Source: Stomoxys calcitrans (taxonomy: Eukaryota > Arthropoda > Insecta > Diptera > Muscidae). Taken from it: a stretch of DNA of 64,000 nt. Position 1 is the first letter of the stretch, and each line of letters starts with the position of its first letter. The notes under the pieces are model-generated. The model was not told where the DNA came from. It saw nothing but the letters and a program-made list of their open reading frames with translations, and searched no databases. The stretch covers positions 6,696,648 to 6,760,647 of the forward strand of contig NC_081552.1 in NCBI RefSeq assembly GCF_963082655.1, in the 5' to 3' direction. The position numbers and the translations under genes are program-made. Of this stretch, positions 54,626 to 64,000 are shown piece by piece.

Positions 54626-56498
54626 TAAAGAAAAAAACTGTTTTTTTTTTATTTTTTGATGATGGATACCTTAATCAAATTTTAGTTTAGTATTCGTCAT
54701 CATTTCGCGGAGGGCCCAAGGGTAAAAGTCATTATTGAAATTCTTTTCCCCCTTAAAAACGAAAGTGATGACATTTAACATAAAAGTGAAATTAATTTTA
54801 CTTTGTCAATCATAATTTGTTTTAGTTGTGGCACGAGCCAAATGTCGCCGTCGAAAGACATTATCATAAAACAAAGATCATCTTGTAGGCCTGCGCACAA
54901 AAGTCAACCAAGTGGTGTTGAACAACAGAGCAATCATCGCTGTGCGGCAACCATCATCGTCTGATGGCAGGGACGACAAGTGTTGCAGCAGCAGCCCACA
55001 GGGATTTCTAAAACGACAAACAGACGCAAGTCACAAACAAATGAAGCCAAATGATGAAGATGAAGGCCTAAAAATCAGATGCATCATAAATTAAAATGAA
55101 ACAACAACTTCTCACTCACACCTCGCTTGGTTTATTCAGCGTTTGCCATCACTCTCACATGTGTTAGACATTTTAAAAAATATGGTCTTAGATTTGTTGA
55201 AAATACTTTAGGAAAAATGTTTATGTGATTTCTAGGCTGAAAAATACGAGCTCTAAGAAGTTTCGTAACGCTATGTAAGTAAATGTAGTGAATGTAAAGA
55301 TTTAGAAAATGTCATAGTAATTGTCGATGGAGTGCGCCATAAGAAAACAACGAAGATCTTAAAACTTGACATGAAATTAAATTGTAAATTGTTTTTCTTA
55401 TTTTATGGCATGGCAGTTTGTTTGTTGTGTTATAGATTTTTTCAGTGGAAAATGTTCAATTGTCTTTTTAATGGCGACGCACGTGTTCATTGGCTTTGTT
55501 GTGGCTCGTGGTGGGCCGAAGATGTTGTACTTGTTCAAGTGCATACTGAGACATCTGGACCACTGAAGAAGTCCCCCCAAAACAAAACGAGTGGGCTTTT
55601 TACAATGACATTAAAAGCTTTTTGTTTGTTACTTATGACAGAAGACGTAGAAGGAGATCATAAAAGCATCATAAGCTGAAAATTATAAACATAATCGTTA
55701 TTGGGTCAAAAACACCAAGCAGCACCAAAGAAAAGCAAACAAATGATGGTCAGCCGCTTAACAAAGGGAAAACTTTAATAGAACGGCTGCCCTCTTGAAA
55801 GCATGCAACGAACAACATCACTTGCCAAGTAGTGCTGCTAATGCTTCATAGAAATGTAGTAATTTTGTTCACCAAAAATGCTTGCATTAGTTGAAATAAA
55901 GCGAGTAATTGCCTTTTGCTGTTTGCCCATAAGATCGTTATCAGATCCGTTTATTTCATGGATATTTGGTGCATCTCCTTAGGTCAATATAGACCACTTC
56001 GTGTGTTCAACGCGTGCTGAGTCCAGTGAAAGTTTTGGTAACTGTTTTACTTGTATTAAGAAGAGAAATTACAAAAAAAAAAAATTGTCATGCACTGTTT
56101 GTCATGCTGTTGTAATTAAACTCTAAAACCTACAAATCTATCATAATGGTGTCAAAATAAAGTACATGTGAAAGCGAGCGTAATACCCACCCAGAGTATG
56201 ATAAGAATAGCAGAGCATCCACTGAAGCATAATAAGGCAGGAGGAGCTGAGGGGGACCCAATGATTGGGTCTTCAATACAAAGAACCCAGGAGCAATACT
56301 AAAAGGGATATACAACAATAACTGCTAATTACAGAGAAAATATCGTCTTCACTTCACTAAATGTGTCTCGGAGTACCGAAATTTGAATTAATCTGAATTC
56401 TTACTAATTTTTGCATTCTCAAACGTTATTCGGTAAATAAGTGAGACACGTTCTTCCTCTTTTAGTCATTGTCATTCAGATCGCTTGATTTGCATTTT
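54626..56498. other. No recognised feature
   Basis: AT-rich. A plus-strand open frame of 115 codons at 55332-55679 has no recognisable domain, and the same segment holds long minus-strand frames, so I do not call it. Confidence 0.45.
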
Positions 56499-57675
56499 TA
56501 TACCCTCCACCATAAGATGGGGGTATACTAATTTCGTCATTCTGTTTGTAACTACTCGAAATATTCGTCTGAGACCCCATAAAGTATATATATTCTTGAT
56601 CGTCGTGACATTTTATGTCGATCTAGCCATGTCCGTCCGTCTGTCCGTCCGTCCGTCTGTCTGTCGAAAGCACGCTAACTTCCGAAGCAGTAAAGCTAGC
56701 CTCTTGAAATTTTGCACAAATACTTCTTATTAGTGTAGGTGGGTTGGTATTGTAAATGGGCCATATCGGTCCATGTTTTGATATAGCTGCCATATAAACC
56801 GATCTTGGGTCTTGACTTCTTGAGCCTCTAGAGTGCGCAATTCTTATCTGATTGGGATGAAATTTTGCACGACGTGTTTTGTTATGATATCCAACAACTG
56901 TGCCAAGTATGGTTCAAATCGGTTCATAACCTGATATAGCTTCCATATAAACCGATCTTGGGTCTTGACTTCTTGAGCCTCTAGAGTGCGCAATTCTTAT
57001 CCGATTGAAATGAAATTTTGCACAACGTGTTTTGTTTTTATATCCAACAACTGTGCCAAGTATGGTTCAAATCGGTCTATAACCTGATATAGCTGCCATA
57101 TAAACAGATCTGGGGATTTGACTTCTTGAGCTTCTAGAGGGCGCAATTCCTATCCGATTTGGCTGAAATTTTGCATGACGTATTTTATTTTTACTTTCAA
57201 CAACTGTGTCAAATAAAGTTCAAATCGGTTCATAACCTGATATAGCTGCCATATAAACCGATCTGGGATCTTGACTTCTTGACCCCTTAAAGGTCGCAAT
57301 TATTATCCGATATGCCTGAAATTTTGTACGATGGATCCTCTCATGACTATCAACAAACGTGTTTATTATGGTCTGAATCGGTCTATAGCCCGATACAGAT
57401 CCCATATAAATCGTTCTCTCTATTTTACTTCGAGAGCCCCAATGGGCGCAATTCTTATACGAATTGGCTGAAATTTTACACAGGTCTCCAACATATAATT
57501 TAATTGTGGTCCGAACCGGACCATATCTTTATATCGTTTTAATAGCAGAGCAACTCTTTTCTTATATCCTTTTTTGCCTAAGTAGAGATGGCGGGAAAAG
57601 AACTCGACAAATGCGATCCATGGTGGAGGGTATATAAGATTCGGCACGGCCGAACTTAGCACGCTTTTACTTGTT
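56499..57675 (+). repeat. Family A element, complete ends
   Basis: TATACCCTCCACCATAAGAT, a GTCY tract at about 56633-56665, about three core units, the unique segment, CCATGGTGGAGGGTATATAA, the hairpin TTCGGCACGGCCGAA (one mismatch), and TTTTACTTGTT. Confidence 0.85.
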
Positions 57676-57689
57676 TACCATACAAGCGA

Positions 57690-57980
57690 CGAAATTTACA
57701 TCTAAATTTCCAACAATGTGGCCAAAGGCCTGCAAAATTAACCCTAGATCATATATTCTCACTACAAAAGATCCTGAAGAAAACTTAAGACAAACAGATC
57801 GATACCTTCTTCTATAAATCTGTCGTCTACCAGACAGTTTTAGAGTCCTTATCGTCCAAATGTCTCAGGTCATGTCCCAATTTGGCTTCTCGTGGCTAGA
57901 AAGACTTTGGCACAATCATCAGCCAAAATGAGGAAGAATCTTTGTGATATTAAACGAGATTTCAGACAAATAGAGAAACT
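57690..57980 (+). pseudogene. Small RT relic related to the 51-54 kb element
   Basis: Traces of STLDQIFTLR-like sequence (ATCATATATTCTCACTACAA), then AGACAAACAGATCGATACCT (cf. REGQINTYHLF), and ATGTCCCAATTTGGCTTCTC. The order follows the RT between the QCGF region and motif B at 52870-53160. It is heavily decayed. Confidence 0.5.
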
Positions 57981-58480
57981 ATTAGAATGATATATAAAAC
58001 GCATATGTAAATAGAATATGCACACCATTGAATTAACAATGTAAGCTGCTATATTTTAAGTTATTTTTTGCCTGATTTTTCGTTTATTTCTCTTTCGAGA
58101 CGAGCTCAGTGGTCGAAGATTTCCTGTAATATAAAAGGAAAGACTGAGGTTAACACACGATCAAATGAAACAATCACTCACGTCTTAGGAAATATTGGGA
58201 AAAACTCTGCTAAAGTGGATCTGGCAGTAACAGAGATAAAAACCCAATTGTATGAGTCAACGTTCAAAGCGTCAACTCTACCCAAGCGAATACTGAAGGC
58301 TACGCCCAAGCAAGCAAGGCAAAAGGACGAGCCCTCGAAATATGGATTGGACATTTTCAGCAACTTAATCTTTCTTGGTAGCCCCCAAAATCTACAGGTT
58401 TAATCAAATGAAGAAATCTATGGGCTAACAGATGTTATTTTTAACAACAAATTCGAAGTAAAGCCACCTTTCGAAAGTTA
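57981..58480. other. No recognised feature
   Basis: A plus-strand open frame at 58068-58403 (111 codons) overlaps a minus-strand frame at 58178-58363. Neither has a recognisable domain. Confidence 0.4.
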
Positions 58481-59255
58481 ACAAGTAAAAGCGTGCTAAG
58501 TTCGGCCGGTCCGAATCTTGGGAACCCACCACCATGGATTTTGCTAAAAATGTATACAATATAAATTAAGTTGTAGGACAGAATTTTATTCTACATACCA
58601 ATCTTCTATCAAACCAGCAAAAATTAAAGCTTCTAGGAACCGAATAAGGATGATCGAGAGCCCGGTTTGGGAGCAATATCTAAATCTGATCAGATACGGC
58701 CCATTTGCAATTCTTGAGTCTTTACAAGCCGCAATTCAAGTGCGATTTGGCTGATATGGAGCAGGTAGTATTTTGTTATGACTTCCAACAAGTGTGCTCT
58801 GTACAGGTCAAATCGGTCTATAACCTCATATAGCTGCTATATAAACCCATCTCCCGATTTGACTTCTTGAGTCCTTACAAGCCGCAATTTTTGGCCGATT
58901 TAGCTCATATATTGCATGCGGAGTTCTGTTACGAATTCCAACAACTGTGCCAAATACGGTCTAAAACAAAATAGTGCTTGTGAGAAAAATTTGTTGTGCA
59001 AAATTTCAGCAAAATCGGACAAAAATTGCGACTTCCAGGTTTTCCACATCCAGAACTGAAATCGTGAGATCGGTTTATATGGGAGCTATATTAGGTTACA
59101 GACCGATTCAGACCGAACTTGGCATTATTGTTGCAAGTCATAACAGAACACTACATGCAAAATTTCACCGAAATCGGACAAAAATTGCGACTATATGGGA
59201 GCTATATTAGTTTATTCCCCAATTTGGGCCGAACTTGGCACAGTGGTTGGAAGTT
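58481..59255 (-). repeat. Family B element with an inverted core segment
   Basis: ACAAGTAAAAGCGTGC, the hairpin TTCGGCCGGTCCGAA and GGGAACCCACCACC are in the usual order. From about 58715 to 58960 the units run backwards (TTCTTGAGTCTTTACAAGCC, TATAACCTCATATAGCTGC), then the normal direction returns. It ends near 59255 without GTCY or the 5' stem-loop. Confidence 0.7.
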
Positions 59256-59544
59256 ACTACCTCGGCCCTCGGGTCCCAATTTTTTCTAAACTAACAGTTT
59301 TTCCTAAAGACAAAATTGTTGCAATTCAGCGTGACATTACATTTTAATATTTTTTTTTTAAGAATAAATTTCAGTGATAAATTTTCTAAACCTTCTTCTC
59401 CCAAATAGAAACAAAAACAAAATGAAATATCACAAAATGAAATTTTTTCTATGTAAAGATAAAACTTAAAAGGAATTTTTTTCTAAAAGCAAAATTTCAA
59501 TGTTATTTGTCTAAAAGCAAAATGTTGCTCAGGTCCGGGCATAC
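59256..59544. other. Degenerate AT-rich repetition
   Basis: Loose copies of TTCTAAAAGCAAAATTTCAA and similar, reminiscent of the palindromic satellite but without measurable period. Confidence 0.35.
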
Positions 59545-60300
59545 TCATATTCATTTTATCGTTCCGTTTGCAACACATCGAAATATTCATTTTTGACCCT
59601 ATAAAGTAAATATATATTCACGCTACAATCTTTAAAAATATAGATATTGAGCTGAAACTTTACACAGATTTTTTTTGTCCATAAGCAGGCTTAGTTCGAA
59701 GATGGGCTATATCCGCCGATTTGGGGTCTTAAGCCCAAAAAAGGCACATTTTTAGCCGATTTTGCTGAAATTTGGGTCAGTGAGTTGTGTTAGACCCTTC
59801 AGCATACCTCTTCAATCTGGCCCAAATCGGTCCAAATTTGGATATAGCTGCCATATAGCCTGATCCGCCGATTAAGGGTCGTAGGCCCATAAAAGCCACA
59901 TTTATTATCCGATTTTGCTGAAATTTGGAACAGTGAGTTGTGTTAGGCCCTTCTACATCCATCTTTAATTTGGCTCTGATCGGTCCAGATATGGATATAG
60001 CTGCCATATAAACTGATCTCTCCATTTGAGGTTTAAGGTCCACAAAAGGCGCATTTATTATCCGATGTCGCCAAAATTTGGCACAGTGAATTGTGTGCTC
60101 TTAAATATTCTTCTGCAATTTGGCCAAAATCGGTCCAGATTTGGATATAGTTCCCATATAGACCGATATCACTATTTAAAGTCTTTGCCCCATATAAGGT
60201 TCATTCATTATCCGATTTTACTGAAATTTGACACAGTGACTTATGATAGGCTTCCCGACATCCGTGTCGCATATGGTTGAGATCGGTTTATTTTTAGATA
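59545..60300 (+). repeat. Family C element, partial
   Basis: It starts at CATTTTATCGTTCCGTTTGC in the conserved block. The GTCY tract is deleted (TATATATTCACGCTACAATC). C units follow (GCTGCCATATAGCCTGATCC, CAGTGAGTTGTGTTAGGCCC). It stops near GAGATCGGTTTATTTTTAG with no 3' hairpin. Confidence 0.7.
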
Positions 60301-61993
60301 TATATTTGGACCAAATACTTATAAGTATTTTCACAGATGGTGTATAATGACCCCGTAGTGAAAATAGGATACTAAATTTTTTGATATCTGAAGGGGGGCG
60401 GACCCTCCCCCTTACACTAATTTTCATAAACGCCAGATCTCGGAGATGGGTGGTGCGATGTTACCGAAATTTTGTGTGCTCTCATATAGTACCCTAAAAA
60501 TAAAAATTTGATATCCAAATTTCGGATGGGGTACCTAGGGGGACTACAACACCCTAAAACCTACCAAACATAAATTTAGACCAATCACGACAATATGGGA
60601 CTAAAGTTAAAGGTACTTAGGATAAGAAAACGAATCTGATATCCAATTGTCGGACCAAGTGCTAGGGGGGCCACCACAAGCCCCACCAACACCCCTAAAT
60701 CGGACCATGCCAATATGGAACTCAAATGAAAGGTATTTGCGAGTAGAATAAGAGTTTGATATCCAAATGTGGGACCACGTTTCTGGTGCTTCCCCAAAAC
60801 ACCCCCCAAACTGGACTTATTTACTGACCATGGGAATATGGGGCTTAAATAAAAGGTATTTGAATGTGGAATACGAATCTGATATCCAAATATGGGACCA
60901 AGTGTTTGGGGGCCGCCTTTCACCAAACACATCCCCCAAAAGGGGACAAATTTACAACCATAGCAATATGGGGCCCAAATGAAAGGTCTTTGGAAGTAAA
61001 GCACGACTTTAATATCAATATTCGGGAAAAGTGTCCATGGGGCCATCCCACCCCCACAACACCACCCAAATAGTAAGTATTTTCTGACTATTGCAATATG
61101 AGGCTCAAATAAGAGGGTTTTTAAAGTGGAACACGAATCCGATATATATTTTCAAGGCCAACTCACTGAGTGGCCGCCCAACTCCCAAAACACCCCCCAA
61201 GTCGGTCCTTTTTGCCGACTATGGAAATATAGGGCTCAAATTAAAGGTATGTGGGAGTAGACCACGTATCTGATATCAACATTAGGAGCCAACTGTCTAG
61301 CGAACGTCCCACCACCATAACAACCCCCAAATAGGACGTATTTGCTCACCAAGACAATTTGGGTCTTAAAGAGAGTGGAATTAAATATTTATAGTTTTTA
61401 GGGCCAATGCTGATTTTTGCAATATGGAGTTTAAATGAGATTAGAAAACGAATTTGATATCCAATTTTGAGGGCAATGGCAATATAGGGTTCAAATAAAT
61501 GATAAATAGATATATGAGAATAAAGCACGTTACTGATATATTTTCCGGGCTTAGCGTTTGGAAAACAAATTTAATAACCTGTTTTGGGGCCATGTGTTTG
61601 GGGGACGCCTCATCCTGTAAACTCCTCTTAAGCCAGTGCCAATATGGGGTTTAAATAAATGGTATTTGAGAGAAGAGCACGATGCTGATTTTTTTTCAGG
61701 GCCAAGTATCTGGGGGATCACCTCTCCCCCGAAAACACCACTAAATCAGACATCATTAGAATATCGGGTTGAAATGAAGTATTTTAAGAATGGAGTACAC
61801 CTTGCATCCCAACTTAAATTCGTAGACCAATGAAGATCATATGGGATTCAGATAAAGGCACTTATGTTGTTAAACTCTAAGTCAAGTTAGCATGGTATTT
61901 CACTAAAAGATCTCTGAAAATAAATATTCCAAGGAAACATTTGTTCCATATAAAGTAAAAGAAGGCGTAGCGGAGCGGGCCCGGTTCAGCTAG
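60301..61993 (+). repeat. Family D (Helitron-like), single long copy
   Basis: Starts around GGGGGGCGGACCCTCCCCC and AAACGCCAGATCTCGGAG. Units of about 140 bp follow with GATATCCAAATGTGGGACCA, AGTAAATA/GTCGGT variants and CAAATGAAAGGTATTTG. The end is GAAGGCGTAGCGGAGCGGGC, CCGGTTCAGCTAG, then T at 61994. The 5' end is not fixed. It is the best reference for the D composite at 40-46 kb. Confidence 0.65.
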
Positions 61994-62027
61994 TATAATA
62001 TAAATAAGGGAATGTGTTAAAATGATA

Positions 62028-62978
62028 TTGGGTTGCCCAAAAAGTAATTGTCGGTAATATAGTAGTAATATAGTCGGCGTTGACAAATTTTTTCAACGGC
62101 TTGTGACTCTGTAATTGCTTTCTTTCTTCTGTCAGTTATCAGCTGTTACTTTTAGCTTGCTTTAGAAAAAAGTGCGCGAAATTTTCTTTACATTTGTTTG
62201 TTTGGCGTCAATTTTAATATGGGTACCACATGTATTGAAAGAAATTCATTTAACAAACCGAATCAGCGCTTGTGATATGCACCTTAAACGCAATGAATTC
62301 GATCCGTTTTTAAAACGAATCATAACTGGAGATGAAAAATGGATTGTTTACAACAACGTTAGTCGAAAACGATCATGGTCCAAGCATGGTGAACCAGCTC
62401 AAACCACTTCAAAGGCTGATATCCACCAAAAGAAGGTTATGCTGTCTGTTTGGTGGGATTGGAAGGGTGTGGTATATTTTGAGCTGCTTCCAAGGAACCA
62501 AACGATTAATTCGGATGTTTACTGTCAACAATTGGACAAATGGAATACAGCCATCAAGGAGAAGCGACCAGAATTGGTCAATCGTAAAGGTGTCATATTC
62601 CACCAGGACAACGGTAGACCGCACACATCTTTGGTCACTCGCCAAAAACTGAGTGAGCTTGGCTGGGAACTTTTGATGCATCCACCATATAGCCCTGACC
62701 TTGCACCATCAGACTACCATTTATTTCGATCTTTGCAGAACTCCTTAAATGTTAAAACTTTCGGCAATGATGAGGCTATAAAATCGCACTTGGTTCAGTT
62801 TTTTGCAGATAAAGGCCAGAAGTTCTATGAGCGTGGAATACTAAATTTGCCAGGAAGATGGCAAAAGGTTATCGAACAAAATGGCAATTATATATTTGAT
62901 TAAAGTTCATTCTAAGTTTTATTAAAAATTTATTTACTTTCTTTTAAAAAATCCGCAATTACTTTTTAGGCAACCCAA
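62028..62978 (+). mobile_element. Mariner (irritans-like), internally deleted, 951 bp
   Basis: Ends TTGGGTTGCCCAAAAAGTAA and TTTTTAGGCAACCCAA lie between TA duplications (62026-62027, 62979-62980). It shares the N-terminal deletion of the copy at 25375 and adds a short local duplication (AATATAGTAGTAATATAGT) near 62055. Confidence 0.92.
62172..62903 (+). pseudogene. Mariner transposase catalytic domain, N-terminally deleted
   Basis: An uninterrupted frame of 243 codons, compared with about 345 residues in full mariner transposases. It keeps WVPH (residues 17-20), TGDEKW with Asp54, HQDNGRPH with Asp146 and SPDLAPSD with Asp181. Asp146 and Asp181 are separated by 34 residues, the D,D34D signature. 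The frame opens at a GTG, not an ATG, and the first 16 residues are junction sequence. The helix-turn-helix DNA-binding region is missing, so this product could not recognise transposon ends by itself. HQDNARPH, seen at 25.9 kb, is changed to HQDNGRPH next to the catalytic Asp. The frame ends TAA shortly before the right terminal repeat. It is probably a non-autonomous copy moved in trans. Confidence 0.9.
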
Positions 62979-62980
62979 TA

Positions 62981-64000
62981 TTAGTCGGCAAACTTTTATT
63001 TATGAGAATAAGTTGTATATTACACTTACGGTTGTCGCTAGGTCATTTGACATCAATTATTTATCTATTTTATCTACAGAGTAAAAATTAGCGGGCAAAG
63101 AAAGAAAATGTTTACAACTGCAATAACGTTGATTTCAAGTTCTACCACCTTTCGGCCGAACTTAGCACGCTTACTTGTTTTTATATCATGTCTCAAATAT
63201 TAGAATTACTATTCAAAGTACAGTCATCTCCTTTAACCAGCAATTGTCTTATGCATGTGAAGCGAATATAAGCATGTCATAATATCCTTTCAGCACACTT
63301 CAAAACGGCTTACACCTTGTGTATTACACGGACACAATAGACACAGTGTCCGTGTAATACACACAATTTAACGCCTAATTGAATATGTTCATCTAGGTTT
63401 TACCATATGACAACGAAATGGAGAACTAAACCCCTTTCAAATAGTTCAGAGCTATTTTTCATAACCTAAAGACATCACATCATCAGTTCATATATCAAAG
63501 GGCCATAAAACAAATAATTTATTTAAATGATTTGTTCTAGCCATAATTACAGCAAAGATCAACACAAAATATAACACCTAAACTTGTAGCTTGGGACCCT
63601 TTAGAGCGCTCAAGCGAATCCTGGTCAAGCAAAATTTGCATTAATTATTCTACACAAATGTTTAGCCGCTTAGGCTCGTGTGAAAAATGAGTTAGCCATG
63701 CGTACGCTTAAGAAATTTAATTATTGCGGACACCTTTTGGTCTAGGATCATAGTTTTTCCCCACCTTGTTTCTTTTGGCTAAAGGTGTTGGGCTATGGTG
63801 AAATATTTTTCCTTTATGGTGACATTGATGATGGTCAACAGATGTGGTATTTGCTATAGGCCAGGATAGAAGATGTCCCCTTCTGTGATGCCAAGGGCTA
63901 TAAAAATATTTGAAAGTTGTCTAGTTTATGGTTTTTTTGCTCTGGAATTATAAGTGCAATATGTCTTTTAGCATTATTTTTTGTGTTGTATTTTACAAAT
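62981..64000. other. No recognised gene; one hairpin and a repeat scrap
   Basis: Only a 3' terminal scrap of an A/B/C element (TTTCGGCCGAACTTAGCACG then CTTACTTGTTTT, 63150-63182, plus) and the hairpin at 63318-63363 stand out in otherwise AT-rich sequence. Confidence 0.5.
63318..63363. repeat. Perfect 18 bp inverted repeat
   Basis: TGTGTATTACACGGACAC at 63318-63335 pairs exactly with 63346-63363 across a 10-base spacer (AATAGACACA). No T-run or coding context suggests a function. Confidence 0.9.

Noticed and set aside
55332..55679. A 115-codon plus-strand frame with hydrophobic stretches
   Set aside because: No family resemblance, and an overlapping antisense frame is equally open.
58068..58403. 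A 111-codon plus-strand frame
   Set aside because: No recognisable domain. It overlaps an antisense frame and adjoins a decayed RT relic, so it may be non-coding.
60585..61046. A 153-codon minus-strand frame with GPTFGYQIRF repeats
   Set aside because: It is family D tandem sequence. Similar frames occur on both strands of D copies and are unrelated to known proteins.

Overview
This window looks like intergenic, repeat-saturated DNA from a higher (muscid-like, calyptrate) fly. I found no intact host gene, tRNA or rRNA. The species call is inference, from AT-rich base composition, irritans-type mariner transposons, (GTCY)n microsatellites inside repeats, and relics of insect-type non-LTR retrotransposons. 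Stomoxys, Haematobia or Musca would all fit; the sequence alone does not name one.

The dominant component is a set of coding-free interspersed elements (called A, B, C and F here). They share one plan: a 5' stem-loop at TATACCC..CCACCAT, a conserved block with a (GTCY)n microsatellite, a core of tandem units (about 153 bp in A), an inverted copy of the 5' motif, a GC-rich 3' hairpin around TTCGGCC, and a terminal TTACTTGTT. This is the architecture described for DINE-1/mini-me and Helentron-associated non-autonomous elements. I count 13 A-type, 8 B-type, about 5 C-type and 1 F-type copies, plus end fragments. Several are nested in other elements.

A second, Helitron-like group (D/E around 40.3-46.5 kb and 60.3-62.0 kb; G around 27.0-28.8 kb) has degenerate units of about 140-180 bp and ends at a CTAG/CTAA-T terminus. 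Class II elements are two deleted mariners (25.4 and 62.0 kb) with matching D,D34D transposase remnants, five short mariner MITEs, a foldback MITE, and fragments of another Tc1/mariner-type transposase. Non-LTR reverse transcriptase relics lie at 12.5-13.0, 23.5-25.4, 46.5-47.3, 51.3-54.0, 54.4-54.6 and 57.7-58.0 kb. Three tRNA-derived SINE insertions are visible. A palindrome-containing 29-30 bp satellite forms a large homogeneous array at 16.3-17.8 kb and smaller degenerate arrays beside several A elements.

Layout: 0-11 kb, A/B elements and satellite; 11-13 kb, retrotransposon relic; 13-14.7 kb, a C/A composite; 16.3-17.8 kb, satellite; 19-23.5 kb, nested mariner MITE and two A elements; 23.5-26.5 kb, RT relics and mariner; 27-34 kb, G, A and C elements with nesting; 36-40 kb, A/B/C pieces; 40-46.5 kb, Helitron-like composite; 46.5-58 kb, retrotransposon relics separated by unannotated DNA and A copies; 58-63 kb, B, C, D and mariner. 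The genes do not form a pathway. The window is a stratigraphic record of transposition, and its most informative parts are the nested insertions and the shared 3' termini.
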